Shown one piece after another: positions 43,888-53,619 of a stretch of 56,325 bases of DNA. The notes under the pieces are model-generated. The model did not search any database, was not told the DNA's origin, and saw only the letters and a program-made list of their open reading frames with translations. The first letter of the stretch is position 1; each line of letters opens with the position of its first letter. Location: the NCBI GenBank assembly GCA_003709165.1, contig RDRZ01000014.1, positions 1 to 56,325 on the forward strand, read 5' to 3'. This DNA comes from Flavobacteriaceae bacterium PRS1. GTDB taxonomy: Bacteria; Bacteroidota; Bacteroidia; Flavobacteriales; Flavobacteriaceae. The translations under genes were made by a program, and so were the position numbers.

Positions 43888-45720
43888 ATGTTAGAGATAG
43901 GAGGAATCATTGTTTTAGGAATATTGGCACAGTGGTTTGCCTGGAAATTAAAAATCCCCGCTATATTGCCTTTATTATTAATAGGTCTATTTGTTGGGCC
44001 CATTGCTGCTGAATTTTTATCTGAAGATGGAACCAAATGGATAGAACCTGTTTGGAACGGGAAAGAAGGACTTTTTGCAGGAGAAACACTTTTTTACTTT
44101 GTGTCTCTTTCAATTAGCATTATTCTTTTTGAAGGAGGATTAACATTAAAGTTAAAAGAAATAAGAAATGTTGGGCACGTTGTTATTACCAAACTTATAA
44201 CATTAGGCTCTTTAGTTACTTTTATTGGAGCTGCGATTACCGCTCATTATGCTTTTAGCTTGAGTTGGGAAATCTCATTTTTATTTTCGGCATTAATCAT
44301 AGTTACAGGGCCTACAGTTATTACACCGATTTTACGAAACATTCCTCTTAAAAAAAACGTATCGGCGATATTAAAATGGGAAGGCATATTAATAGACCCA
44401 ATTGGCGCATTGATTGCTGTACTTGTTTTTGAATTTATAAGCGTTGGAGCAGGAGGAGAATTTACCAAAACGGCTTTAATCGATTTTGGAAAAATAGTCC
44501 TGTTTGGCTCTACATTTGGGTTTACCTTCGCTCACGCTCTTAATTTTTTTATAAATCGAAAGTGGATTCCTCATTATTTGTTAAATGTTTTTGCATTAGC
44601 TTCAGTTATAGGAGTTTTTGTTTTATCAGACAGTTTTGCACACGAATCCGGATTACTTGCTGTTGTTGTAATGGGAATGGTTTTAGGGAATTCAAAATCT
44701 GAATACCTAAAAGAACTTCTCTACTTTAAAGAATCCCTAAGCATATTGCTTATTTCCATCTTATTTATATTGCTTTCCGCAAACATCAACATGGAAGATT
44801 TATTGCTCATTTATAACTGGCAAACCGCTATTCTTTTTGCGATTGTTGTTTTTGTGTTACGACCTATTGGAGTGTTTTTAAGTACTCATAAATCAAACTT
44901 AAGATTAAACGAAAAACTGTTTATTAGTTGGGTTGGACCAAGAGGAATTGTTGCCGCAGGAATTGCATCATTATTTGGGCTGAAATTAGTAAATGATGGT
45001 ATTGAAGGAGCAGAATACATCACGCCTTTAGTATTTATGATTGTACTCGGAACCGTTTTACTAAATGCAACCACAGCAAGACTTTTTGCAAGAATTGTTG
45101 GCGTTTTCCTTAAAAAAACCAATGGAATATTAATTATAGGAGCTTCAAATGTTTCACGACTAATAGCAAATTATTTAGAAAAAAACGACAGGCACGTTGT
45201 ATTGATAGATAGTAACCGCACCAACATTGCAAAAGCAAAAGAAGAAGGACTGGAAGCTTTTAACACCAATATTTATTCAGACGCATTAACCGATAATATT
45301 GAATTGAATGATATGGGATATTTAATGGCATTAACAGGAAGTTCAGACATTAATAAATATGCTATTAATAAATATCGAAACCAATTTGGTGAGAATGGAG
45401 CATATAGATTGGTAACTGAAGAAGAAATGCTTGACCCGACAAACAACCCAAAAGAAGCCCTGTTTTCACATACCGTTAATTTTCCCCGATTAACAAGAAT
45501 AGTAAAAAAATACCCGGTTATTCATGAAATAGAAATTAATGACGAAGCCCATTTTAAGAAGCTCGTAGAGATTACCATTAATGATAAGAACAGTATTCCA
45601 TTATTTGTAAAAGATACCAATGGCGAGTTAGAAATAATATCGTCTTACAGTTTGGAAAACCCTGATATAGCTGAAGGATATCTACTGGTTTATTTGGGGA
45701 AACCTATGGGAACAGTATAA
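43888..45720 (+). CDS. CPA1/NhaP-type cation:proton antiporter with RCK domain
   Basis: The 610-residue protein has about twelve membrane segments (1-405) with the FEGGLTLKLKEI and VGPRGIVAAG signatures of NhaP-type Na+(K+)/H+ antiporters, followed by a Rossmann TrkA-N-like domain starting ILIIGASNVSRLIANYLEK and a short TrkA-C-like end. The start ATG gives MLEIGGIIVLGILAQWFAWK, a first membrane helix. It is transcribed away from the CPA2-type gene. The pair probably works together in pH or salt balance, as suits a marine flavobacterium (inference). Confidence 0.88.
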   Translation: MLEIGGIIVLGILAQWFAWKLKIPAILPLLLIGLFVGPIAAEFLSEDGTKWIEPVWNGKEGLFAGETLFYFVSLSISIILFEGGLTLKLKEIRNVGHVVITKLITLGSLVTFIGAAITAHYAFSLSWEISFLFSALIIVTGPTVITPILRNIPLKKNVSAILKWEGILIDPIGALIAVLVFEFISVGAGGEFTKTALIDFGKIVLFGSTFGFTFAHALNFFINRKWIPHYLLNVFALASVIGVFVLSDSFAHESGLLAVVVMGMVLGNSKSEYLKELLYFKESLSILLISILFILLSANINMEDLLLIYNWQTAILFAIVVFVLRPIGVFLSTHKSNLRLNEKLFISWVGPRGIVAAGIASLFGLKLVNDGIEGAEYITPLVFMIVLGTVLLNATTARLFARIVGVFLKKTNGILIIGASNVSRLIANYLEKNDRHVVLIDSNRTNIAKAKEEGLEAFNTNIYSDALTDNIELNDMGYLMALTGSSDINKYAINKYRNQFGENGAYRLVTEEEMLDPTNNPKEALFSHTVNFPRLTRIVKKYPVIHEIEINDEAHFKKLVEITINDKNSIPLFVKDTNGELEIISSYSLENPDIAEGYLLVYLGKPMGTV

Positions 45721-45783
45721 ATTAAACATTTATTAAATCACAGAAAATCTTAATAGCCTTACTCCTAAATTGTTGCAATTGAA

Positions 45784-45879
45784 ATGATTACCTTTGGAGT
45801 CATAGCAAAAATTCCCGCACCAGCATTAACAGGAGTTGGGTTCTTTATTATTGCATACTTGTTTTATTACAAGAAATAA
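45784..45879 (+). CDS. Possible 31-residue single-span membrane peptide
   Basis: An ATG-led frame encodes 31 residues, starting MITFGVIAKIPAPALTG, then a hydrophobic helix GVGFFIIAYLFYY and ending KK. It sits in the 173-base gap between the antiporter and lepA. No ribosome-binding site or promoter was recognised. The membrane-helix pattern with a basic end is unusual for random AT-rich sequence, but it could also be a gene remnant. I do not know a family for it. Confidence 0.3.
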   Translation: MITFGVIAKIPAPALTGVGFFIIAYLFYYKK

Positions 45880-45893
45880 ACAACTCAAAGTTA

Positions 45894-47690
45894 TCAATCA
45901 TTAAGTTTTAAAACAGCCATAAACGCTTGCTGAGGTATTTGAACATTACCAACTTGGCGCATTCGCTTTTTCCCCTTTTTTTGTTTTTCTAGGAGTTTAC
46001 GTTTTCGTGAGATATCGCCACCGTAACATTTTGCAGTTACATCTTTACGTAAAGCCTTAATAGTTTCTCTTGAAATAATTTTTGCTCCAATTGCCGCTTG
46101 TATTGGAACATCAAACTGATGGCGTGGAATTAACTGTCTAAGTTTCGAACACATTTTTTTACCGATGTTATGCGCATTATCCGCATGTATTAAAGCCGAA
46201 AGCGCATCAACAGGTTGAGAATTTAATAAAATATCTACACGAACCAATTTAGAGGTTCGCATACCAATAGGATGATAATCAAAAGAGGCATATCCTTTAG
46301 ACACCGTTTTTAATCGGTCGTAAAAATCGAATACAATTTCGGCTAATGGCATATCGAAAGTTAACTCAACACGCTCTGTAGTTAAATAGGTTTGGTTGGT
46401 AATAACACCACGTTTATCGATACACAACTTCATTACATTACCAACAAATTCTGCTTTGGTAATTATGGACGCCTTAATATAAGGCTCTTCAACGTGGTCT
46501 AATCCAGAAGGGTCTGGCAAATCACTTGGATTATTTACTATAATTGCTGTATCAGGATGTTTTCTGGTAAACGCATGGTATGACACGTTTGGTACTGTGG
46601 TTATTACAGTCATATTAAACTCGCGCTCTAGACGTTCTTGAATAATTTCAAGATGCAACATTCCTAAAAAGCCACAACGGAATCCAAAACCTAAAGCTGC
46701 CGAACTTTCGGGTTGAAACACTAAAGAAGCATCGTTAAGTTGTAATTTTTCCATTGAGTTACGAAGCTCTTCATAATCTTCGGTGTCTACAGGATAAATT
46801 CCAGCAAAAACCATTGGTTTTACATCTTCAAACCCTCTAACGGCATTTGTTGTTGGTGTTTTAGCATCTGTAATTGTATCTCCAACTTTTACTTCACTAG
46901 CTTCTTTAATTCCAGTAATTAAATAACCTACATCTCCTGCTTTGATTATATTTTTAGGGATTTGTTTAAGTTTAAGGGTGCCTACTTCATCAGCAAAGTA
47001 TGTTTCACCTGTTGCTATAAATTTAATATGCTGCCCTTTTTTAATAGAACCGTTGAAAACCCTAAAATAGGTCTCTACACCACGATACGAATTGTAAACA
47101 GAATCAAAAATTAAAGCCTGTAAAGGCTCATCAACATTTCCTTGTGGTGCTGGAATACGCTCAATAATTGCTGACAAAATTTCTTCTATTCCAAGTCCTG
47201 TTTTTGCACTTGCCGGAATCACTTCCGAAGGATCACAACCTAATAAATCAACAATATCGTCGGTTACTTCTTCGGGACTTGCGCTTGGCAAATCTACTTT
47301 ATTAAGCACAGGAATAATTTCTAAATCATTTTCTAATGCTAAATATAAATTAGAAATTGTTTGCGCCTGAATACTCTGTGCTGCATCAACAATTAACAAA
47401 GCACCTTCGCAAGCGGCAATAGATCTGGAAACTTCATAAGAAAAATCGACATGACCAGGAGTATCAATTAAATTTAAAATATAATCTTCGCCTTTATAGA
47501 CGTACTCCATTTGTATGGCATGAGACTTAATAGTTATACCACGCTCTCTTTCCAAATCCATATTATCGAGAACCTGATTTTTCTTTTCGCGATCTGTAAC
47601 AGACCCTGTTACCTCTAACAAGCGATCGGCAAGTGTACTTTTCCCATGGTCGATATGTGCGATAATGCAGAAATTTCTAATGTGCTTCAT
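45894..47690 (-). CDS. lepA: Elongation factor 4
   Basis: LepA is a ribosome-dependent GTPase that aids translation under stress and ribosome assembly. From the ATG at 47690 it is 598 residues. The G1 motif AHIDHGKST, switch region [10 protein letters not shown]3 DTPGHVDF and G4 NKVDLP are all clear, and the LepA-specific C-terminal domain with [20 protein letters not shown] is intact. A TTG at 47699 would add three residues and is less likely. A -7 element is 30 bases upstream. Confidence 0.97.
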   Translation of the reverse strand: MKHIRNFCIIAHIDHGKSTLADRLLEVTGSVTDREKKNQVLDNMDLERERGITIKSHAIQMEYVYKGEDYILNLIDTPGHVDFSYEVSRSIAACEGALLIVDAAQSIQAQTISNLYLALENDLEIIPVLNKVDLPSASPEEVTDDIVDLLGCDPSEVIPASAKTGLGIEEILSAIIERIPAPQGNVDEPLQALIFDSVYNSYRGVETYFRVFNGSIKKGQHIKFIATGETYFADEVGTLKLKQIPKNIIKAGDVGYLITGIKEASEVKVGDTITDAKTPTTNAVRGFEDVKPMVFAGIYPVDTEDYEELRNSMEKLQLNDASLVFQPESSAALGFGFRCGFLGMLHLEIIQERLEREFNMTVITTVPNVSYHAFTRKHPDTAIIVNNPSDLPDPSGLDHVEEPYIKASIITKAEFVGNVMKLCIDKRGVITNQTYLTTERVELTFDMPLAEIVFDFYDRLKTVSKGYASFDYHPIGMRTSKLVRVDILLNSQPVDALSALIHADNAHNIGKKMCSKLRQLIPRHQFDVPIQAAIGAKIISRETIKALRKDVTAKCYGGDISRKRKLLEKQKKGKKRMRQVGNVQIPQQAFMAVLKLND

Positions 47691-47719
47691 AAGGGTCAAT
47701 TTACCTACAAAATATTTTG

Positions 47720-47727
47720 CAAATATA
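47720..47727 (-). promoter_or_regulatory. -7 promoter element for lepA
   Basis: TATATTTG on the minus strand predicts a leader of roughly 20-25 bases to the ATG. Confidence 0.55.
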
Positions 47728-47748
47728 GGTCATTTATTGCGCCGATAA

Positions 47749-47795
47749 CACTTTTATTTTTAATAAAGATTACGGTTTTCCCGTAATTAAAAGTG
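47749..47795. repeat. Nested inverted repeat between lepA and the receptor pseudogene
   Basis: Outer arms CACTTTTA (47749-47756) and TAAAAGTG (47788-47795) enclose inner arms ATTACGG (47769-47775) and CCGTAAT (47781-47787). It lies 38 bases before the receptor gene start and may be an operator or a hairpin in its leader. Confidence 0.5.
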
Positions 47796-47833
47796 GAAAA
47801 CAAGTAGTCTACAACGCCATAATATTTTTTGAT

Positions 47834-50236
47834 TTGAAGCTAATTATCAAATTTATTTTTACAATTTTATTCGTGTTGTTTTCTTCATCCGTATTTGGAC
47901 AACAGTACTCAATTAGCGGAGAAGTTATAGACGAACAAGGAGAGCCAATTTCTTATGCTACAGTTTTGCTTCTAAAGTCTGTGGTTAAAAGTTTAGATAC
48001 TAGTTCGGGCTTTGTTGAACCAATTGGAACTATTACTGATGAAAAAGGGTTTTTTGAATTCAATGAGTTAAAAGAATGGGGCTATTCATTAAACGTAAGT
48101 TTTATTGGTTATAAAACTGAAAGTAAAACAGTTCAACTTTTTAAAAATGAAAACTTTGATATTGTATTAAAAGAAGCTGCTGAATCTTTAGGCGAAGTAC
48201 AACTTACCTATAAAAAACCAACACTAAAAAAGGAAGCAGACCGATTAATATTTAATGTCGCGAATACTGCACTTATTGAAGGCACTATACTTCAAGTGTT
48301 AAAAAGCACACCAGGAATTTTAGTATTAGAAAGTGGAATTACTATTAAAGGCTCTGAACCAGCTGTTTATATTAATAACAAAAAAGTACAAATTACTTCG
48401 AGAGAATTGATGCAATTGTTAGAAAGCTCTTCGGCAAATAGCATTAAATCTATTGAGGTTATTACAAATCCTTCGGCTAAATATGATGCTGACAGCGGAA
48501 CTGTTGTAAATATTGTAATGAGTAAAAATTTAATTTCCGGTTATAGAGGAAGTGTATTTGCTAACTACACGCAAGGTGTTTTTCCAAGACACAATGTTGG
48601 AACAAGCCATTTCTTTAAAAATCAAAAAACAAGGTTTAATCTTAATTATAGCTATACCAATAACAAGATAAATAGAGATGGCGTGAATGTTGTTAACTAT
48701 TTGGATAATGATAATGCTGTAGAAGAAATTTGGAAATCTACTATTAACAGAAACACTTGGTCCTAAACACACAATTTTAATTTTAATTTCGACTATTATA
48801 TTGACGACAATAATACATTAAGCTTCTCGTCGTTGATGCTGTTTTTACCCTATTTAAAAAACAGAGATTTTAACAATACTGTTATTACTGACGAGAATTT
48901 GGTTTTTTTATCTCGTTTTGATGCCAATACTTTATTGAGAAATGATAAGTACAATCTTGGTTTCGATTTAGACTTTGTACATCTACTCACAAAAGGACAA
49001 TTAGCATTTAATACCCACCATACAATGTATAATTACAAAAGACTTCAAAGCGCATCAGAATTTAACACCGACTCTAATCAAGAAACAACTATTTTCACTT
49101 CAAAAGCAGATTATAGTTTACCAATAAATGACACATCAAACTTTGAAGCAGGACTTAAGTTTTCTGCTATTAAAACGAAGAGCGATATTATCAAAATTGA
49201 TATTGATGTTAATACAGGAGATGAACAAATCGATTTACAAAATTCAGATGCTTTTAACTACGACGAAAATGTTTTTGCCGCCTATTCTAATTAAAGTTCA
49301 GACACAGATAAATGGAGCATAAGCTTAGGCTTAAGAGTAGAACAAACCAATATTGAAGGCATTTCGGTTTCTAATAACCAAACAAATACTCAAGACTATT
49401 TTGAATGGTTTCCCAACGTTAGTTTACAATATAATATTTCGGATGGTTACAATATTTATGCTAATTATAAGCAAAGCATTACACGACCGAATTACACGTA
49501 TTTAAATCCGTTTCAGTTTTTCTTAAACGAAAGTGCAGTTGTTGTAGGAAATCCAAATTTAACACCAGTTTTATTAGATCATTATGAAATTGGATCGACA
49601 TTGTTTGATCTTTTTACAGTTGAAGCCTATTATCAAAATTATAATGGTAAAATCGCCCAATTCCCTATACAGGATAACGATACTAATATTATTTCTTATA
49701 CTCCAGTTAATTTAGATAAAACTGTTGAGTTTGGATTTGATTTTTCAACATATTTTAATGTAACCGACGACTGGTCTATTTATTTTGTAACCTCGTTTTA
49801 TAATCTTAAAGAAGAAACTAATTTCGGAAATGCTTCTGTAAAACAAGACCAATGGTCTAATTACAGTGTACTACAAAACGACATTGTATTTTTAAAAGAT
49901 AAAAGCTTATCGGCGAACTTAACCTTAACTTGGGTAGGGAAAAATTTACAAGGACTATCTATTTCAGAAGATAGATTGGTATCTTATTTATCGATTTCAA
50001 AAACGATTTTAAACAAAAAAGCAACGATATCACTTTTAGTAAGCGACTTGTTTAATATGCACGACTTCGATGTTACAAACCGATATTTAAATTAATTTAA
50101 TAACAGAAAAATTAATACAGATGATCGTTATATAAAACTCGGCTTCCGTTACAAGTTTGGCAATACAAAGTTAAAAATTAATGAACTTAAAAAAGAATTG
50201 GAGGAATTAGAAAGGTTAAAAGAAAAAGACAATTAA
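47834..50236 (+). pseudogene. OMP_b-brl_3-type outer-membrane receptor, interrupted by three TAA stops
   Basis: One frame of 800 codons encodes a signal peptide (KLIIKFIFTILFVLFSSSVFGQ), a CarboxypepD_reg-like beta-sandwich (YSISGEVIDEQGEPISYATV), a plug-like region (GILVLESGITIKGSEPAVYI) and a large beta-barrel as in TonB-receptor relatives. It is cut by TAA at 48764-48766 (NTWS-stop-THNF), 49292-49294 (AYSN-stop-SSDT) and 50093-50095 (RYLN-stop-FNNR). No indel is present, so each stop could come from one base change in a Lys, Gln or Glu codon. The start is TTG with no ATG in reach, perhaps also a mutated start. It ends next to the stop of the convergent TolB-like gene. Confidence 0.85.
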
Positions 50237-51340
50237 CTAATCCTGCCATTCGGCAATAAACAAGTTGGTGTCTCGACCACCACCATTATTTCTGTTTGAA
50301 GAAAAAATGAGTTTTTTCCCATCGTTTGAAAACACAGGAAAAGCATCAAATGTTTCGCTATGCGTAACACGTTCCAGGTTTTCCCCGTCCAAATCAATTA
50401 GGTATAAATTAAAAGGAAAACCACGTTTGGCTTCAAAGTTTGAAGAAAACAAAATTTTCTTACCATTAGGATGAAAAAACGGACTCCAATTAGCATTTCC
50501 TAAAAAAGTAAGTTGTTTTAAATCGCTGCCATCGGCATTACAAATAAAAAGTTCCATTTTAGTCGGCTGTACCAAGCCTTCAGTTAATAAATCTTTATAC
50601 TCCTTTATTTCATTTTCGGTTTTTGGTCTCGAAGAGCGGAAGATAATTTTTGCCCCGTCAGGCGAAAAGAAAGCGCCGCCATCATAACCCAACTCAAAAG
50701 TAATTTGCTTTACATTGCTTCCGTCAAGATTCATGGTATATAGATCCAAATCACCATTGCGCGTGGAAGTAAATACAATTTTATCGCCTTTAGGTGATAC
50801 CGTTGGCTCGGCATCGTATCCGTTTTCAAAAGTTAGCTGGTTTTCAATATTACCTTCTAAATCGGTAACAAAAATATCGTAAGCGGCATAAATTGGCCAC
50901 ACATACTTCCCTTCTTTACGTATAGGAATTTCTGGACATTCATCAGCGCTTAAATGTGTTGAAGCATAAATAATATGCTTATTGTCTGGTAAAAAATAAG
51001 CACAGGTGGTTCGACCTTTTCCAGTGCTAATCATTGGCGGAGGAATACTGTCAAAAGTATCTTCAGCATTCATTAAAAACATTTGATCGCATGACACATT
51101 CCATTTTTTATTGTTTGACTGAAAAACAATTTGTGTATCATCAAAACTCCAATACGCTTCAGCATTATCGCCACCAAAAGTTATTTGACGTAAAGATTTA
51201 AAATGAACTTCTTCAGGAAAAATTAATGAGCTTGTTCTTTCGGTTTTATCAGTATTGATATCGACATTTTCTTTCTTACCCGATTTACAAGACAAACTTA
51301 TTGTGGCTATTAACAAAAGAACATAAAGACTTGTTTTCAT
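50237..51340 (-). CDS. TolB-like beta-propeller lipoprotein
   Basis: The 367-residue protein has a lipoprotein signal (MKTSLYVLLLIATISLSC, Cys18 as anchor) and at least five PD40/TolB-type propeller blades, seen as repeats such as FTSTRNGDLDLYTMNLDGSN and KILFSSNFEAKRGFPFNLYL. It resembles the propeller part of TolB or of surface-exposed peptidase partners; it lacks the N-terminal domain of classical TolB. Role unknown. It is divergent from the M28 peptidase, and their -7 elements overlap head to head, which suggests linked regulation. Confidence 0.85.
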   Translation of the reverse strand: MKTSLYVLLLIATISLSCKSGKKENVDINTDKTERTSSLIFPEEVHFKSLRQITFGGDNAEAYWSFDDTQIVFQSNNKKWNVSCDQMFLMNAEDTFDSIPPPMISTGKGRTTCAYFLPDNKHIIYASTHLSADECPEIPIRKEGKYVWPIYAAYDIFVTDLEGNIENQLTFENGYDAEPTVSPKGDKIVFTSTRNGDLDLYTMNLDGSNVKQITFELGYDGGAFFSPDGAKIIFRSSRPKTENEIKEYKDLLTEGLVQPTKMELFICNADGSDLKQLTFLGNANWSPFFHPNGKKILFSSNFEAKRGFPFNLYLIDLDGENLERVTHSETFDAFPVFSNDGKKLIFSSNRNNGGGRDTNLFIAEWQD

Positions 51341-51361
51341 TTGTATTGGAGATATATTACT

Positions 51362-51369
51362 TAATTTTG
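51362..51369 (+). promoter_or_regulatory. Promoter for the M28 peptidase-dusB unit
   Basis: TAATTTTG with a TTTG at 51340-51343 as -33 (18-base spacing). The ATG at 51391 follows after 21 bases. Confidence 0.6.
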
Positions 51370-51371
51370 TG

Positions 51372-51379
51372 CAAACATA
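51372..51379 (-). promoter_or_regulatory. Promoter for the TolB-like gene, overlapping the M28 promoter
   Basis: TATGTTTG on the minus strand lies only two bases from the plus-strand element. The predicted start sites cross over, so both promoters cannot be occupied at once. Confidence 0.55.
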
Positions 51380-51390
51380 ATACTTATAAA

Positions 51391-52617
51391 ATGAAGAAAA
51401 TATCGCTATTGGTTTTTTTTATATCGTTATTGGGATGTGAAAAAACTGATCGACCAGAAAACAAAATAAAGGAAGACGTAAGTTTTCTTGCAGGCGATAA
51501 ATTAGAAGGACGTGAAACAGGAACTAAAGGCGAACAGGAAGCAGCGACTTATATCGCTAAACGATTTAAAGAAATTGGCGTAGAACCTAAAGGCATCAAA
51601 GGGTTTCTTCAAGTGTTTACTTTTAAACGAAAAACAGATCCTCATCAGGAAGTTAAATATAGCACGACAAGTATAGATAGCACGATTACAGGAACAAATG
51701 TGTTAGGCTATATAGATAATAAAGCAAATAAAACGATTGTAATTGGAGCGCATTACGACCATTTAGGGTTTGGCGCTGAAGGCTCTTTATATAAAGGAGA
51801 AGAAAAAGCCATACATAATGGCGCTGATGATAACGCAAGTGGTGTTTCGGTAATGCTGAATTTAGCAAGTAAATTGAAGCAAACAAACACAAGTAATAAC
51901 TATTTGTTTATAGCATTTTCCGGAGAAGAAATGGGATTGTTAGGCTCTAATTATTTCGTGAAGAACGCAACAATACCTTTAGATTCTATAAACTATATGT
52001 TAAATATGGATATGGTAGGACGCTTGAAAGCAGATAGCACTTTAGCTGTTTATGGTGTTGGGACGTCACCTGTTTTTAAGCAAGTTATTATCGACAATAA
52101 TGATAAATTTAAGATTATTGAAAAGGAATCTGGAGTTGGACCTTCCGACCATACTTCTTTTTATTTAAACGATATTCCTGTATTACACTTTTTTACCGGT
52201 CAACACGAAGACTATCATAGACCAAGCGATGATTCAGAGTTATTAAATTATGAGGGCATGGAGGCTATTTCAACATATATTTTTGATATTATTACTGATC
52301 TTGATGATGATGGTGAACTGGGTTTCCAAAAAACTAAAAACGAAAGTGATGATGCGCCACGTTTTAAAGTAACACTTGGTGTTATGCCAGACTATATGTT
52401 CGACGGAAAAGGAATGCGATTAGATGGTGTAACCGAAGATAAACCAGCACATAAAGCTGGTCTTCAAAAAGGAGATATTGTTATTAAAATAGGTGAAATA
52501 GAAATTGTTGACATGATGAGCTATATGAAAGCGTTATCTAGTTTTGAAAAAGGGAATACAGCTATTGTTAAATTTAAAAGAGAAGGAACTGCTATTGAAG
52601 CCGAAGTTACATTTTAA
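51391..52617 (+). CDS. M28 family zinc peptidase with C-terminal PDZ domain (lipoprotein)
   Basis: From the ATG at 51391 it is 408 residues with a lipoprotein signal (MKKISLLVFFISLLGC, Cys16). The M28 zinc-site motifs are present in order: GAHYDHLGFG, NGADDNASG, SGEEMGLLG, NMDMVGR and PSDHTSFY. A PDZ-like domain fills the last 90 residues (GVTEDKPAHKAGLQKGDIVI). Such exported aminopeptidases release N-terminal residues from peptides. The frame is open back to a TTG at 51301, but this is upstream of the promoter. dusB follows in the same frame nine bases after the stop. Confidence 0.92.
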   Translation: MKKISLLVFFISLLGCEKTDRPENKIKEDVSFLAGDKLEGRETGTKGEQEAATYIAKRFKEIGVEPKGIKGFLQVFTFKRKTDPHQEVKYSTTSIDSTITGTNVLGYIDNKANKTIVIGAHYDHLGFGAEGSLYKGEEKAIHNGADDNASGVSVMLNLASKLKQTNTSNNYLFIAFSGEEMGLLGSNYFVKNATIPLDSINYMLNMDMVGRLKADSTLAVYGVGTSPVFKQVIIDNNDKFKIIEKESGVGPSDHTSFYLNDIPVLHFFTGQHEDYHRPSDDSELLNYEGMEAISTYIFDIITDLDDDGELGFQKTKNESDDAPRFKVTLGVMPDYMFDGKGMRLDGVTEDKPAHKAGLQKGDIVIKIGEIEIVDMMSYMKALSSFEKGNTAIVKFKREGTAIEAEVTF

Positions 52618-52626
52618 ATAAGAAAT

Positions 52627-53619
52627 CTGATTAAAATTGCCAACATAGAACTACCTGATTTTTCCTTGCTTCTTGCGCCTATGGAAGATGTGAGCGACCC
52701 TCCTTTTCGAGCGTTGTGTAAAGAACAAGGAGCAGATGTTGTTTACACCGAATTTATTTCCAGCGAAGGTTTAATTCGAGATGCCGCAAAAAGCACCATG
52801 AAGTTAGATATTTACGAAAAAGAGCGACCTGTTGGCATTCAAATATTTGGTGCTAATTTAGATAGTATGCTTAAATCGGTTGAGATTGTTGAAAAATCTA
52901 ATCCAGACATTATTGACATTAATTTTGGGTGCCCAGTAAAAAAAGTAGTGTCTAAAGGTGCTGGAGCAGGCATTTTAAAAGATATCGATCTAATGGTATC
53001 TCTTACCGAAGCAATGGCAAAACGCACACATTTGCCAATAACCGTAAAAACACGTTTAGGTTGGGATCACGATTCTATAAAAATTGTTGAGGTTGCCGAA
53101 AGACTTCAGGATGTTGGCTGTAAAGCAATTTCTATTCATGGACGAACAAGAACGCAAATGTATAAAGGCGAAGCAGATTGGGCTCCAATTGCAGAAGTTA
53201 AAAACAATCCTCGTATGCACATTCCGGTATTTGGAAATGGTGATGTAGATTCGCCAGAAAAGGCAATGGATATGAGAGACAAATACGGTTTAGATGGCGC
53301 TATGATTGGTCGTGCAAGTATCGGCAACCCTTGGTTTTTTAAACAGGTGAAACATTTTTTTAAAACAAAGAAACATTTGCCTCCAATTACACTTGCCGAA
53401 CGTGTAGATGCTGCAAAAAGACATTTACAAATGGCAATAGCATGGAAAGGAGAACGGCTTGGCGTTTTTGAAACCAGAAGGCATTATACAAATTATTTTA
53501 GAGGCATTCCGCATTTTAAAGACTATAGAATGAAAATGGTTACAAGCGACGATGCTGACGATGTATTTGCTGTTTTTGATGAAGTTTTGGAAATTTTTTC
53601 AGACTACCAATTTGTTTAG
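52627..53619 (+). CDS. dusB: tRNA-dihydrouridine synthase
   Basis: This FMN enzyme reduces uridines in the tRNA D loop. Clear motifs are LLLAPMEDVSDPPFRALC at the start of the barrel, NFGCPVKKVVSKGAGAGIL with the catalytic Cys, and GRTRTQMYKGEADW. The first usable TTG (52666) would begin at LLLAPMED and lose the N-terminal strand; residues IKIANIELPDFS upstream fit the family well. They follow CTG (52627) or ATT (52630) after only three codons from the M28 stop in the same frame. I therefore propose a non-standard start, CTG at 52627, or coupled re-initiation. Confidence 0.85.
   Translation: MIKIANIELPDFSLLLAPMEDVSDPPFRALCKEQGADVVYTEFISSEGLIRDAAKSTMKLDIYEKERPVGIQIFGANLDSMLKSVEIVEKSNPDIIDINFGCPVKKVVSKGAGAGILKDIDLMVSLTEAMAKRTHLPITVKTRLGWDHDSIKIVEVAERLQDVGCKAISIHGRTRTQMYKGEADWAPIAEVKNNPRMHIPVFGNGDVDSPEKAMDMRDKYGLDGAMIGRASIGNPWFFKQVKHFFKTKKHLPPITLAERVDAAKRHLQMAIAWKGERLGVFETRRHYTNYFRGIPHFKDYRMKMVTSDDADDVFAVFDEVLEIFSDYQFV

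Noticed and set aside
48530-48772. Minus-strand protein opposite the receptor pseudogene
   Set aside because: The plus-strand frame has clear family sequence throughout; the opposite frame is incidental.
12132-50236. Reassignment of TAA as a sense codon
   Set aside because: Most intact genes here end in TAA at the expected family length (for example lepA, gltX, rpiB), so TAA is a working stop. The in-frame TAA codons are limited to five or fewer envelope genes.
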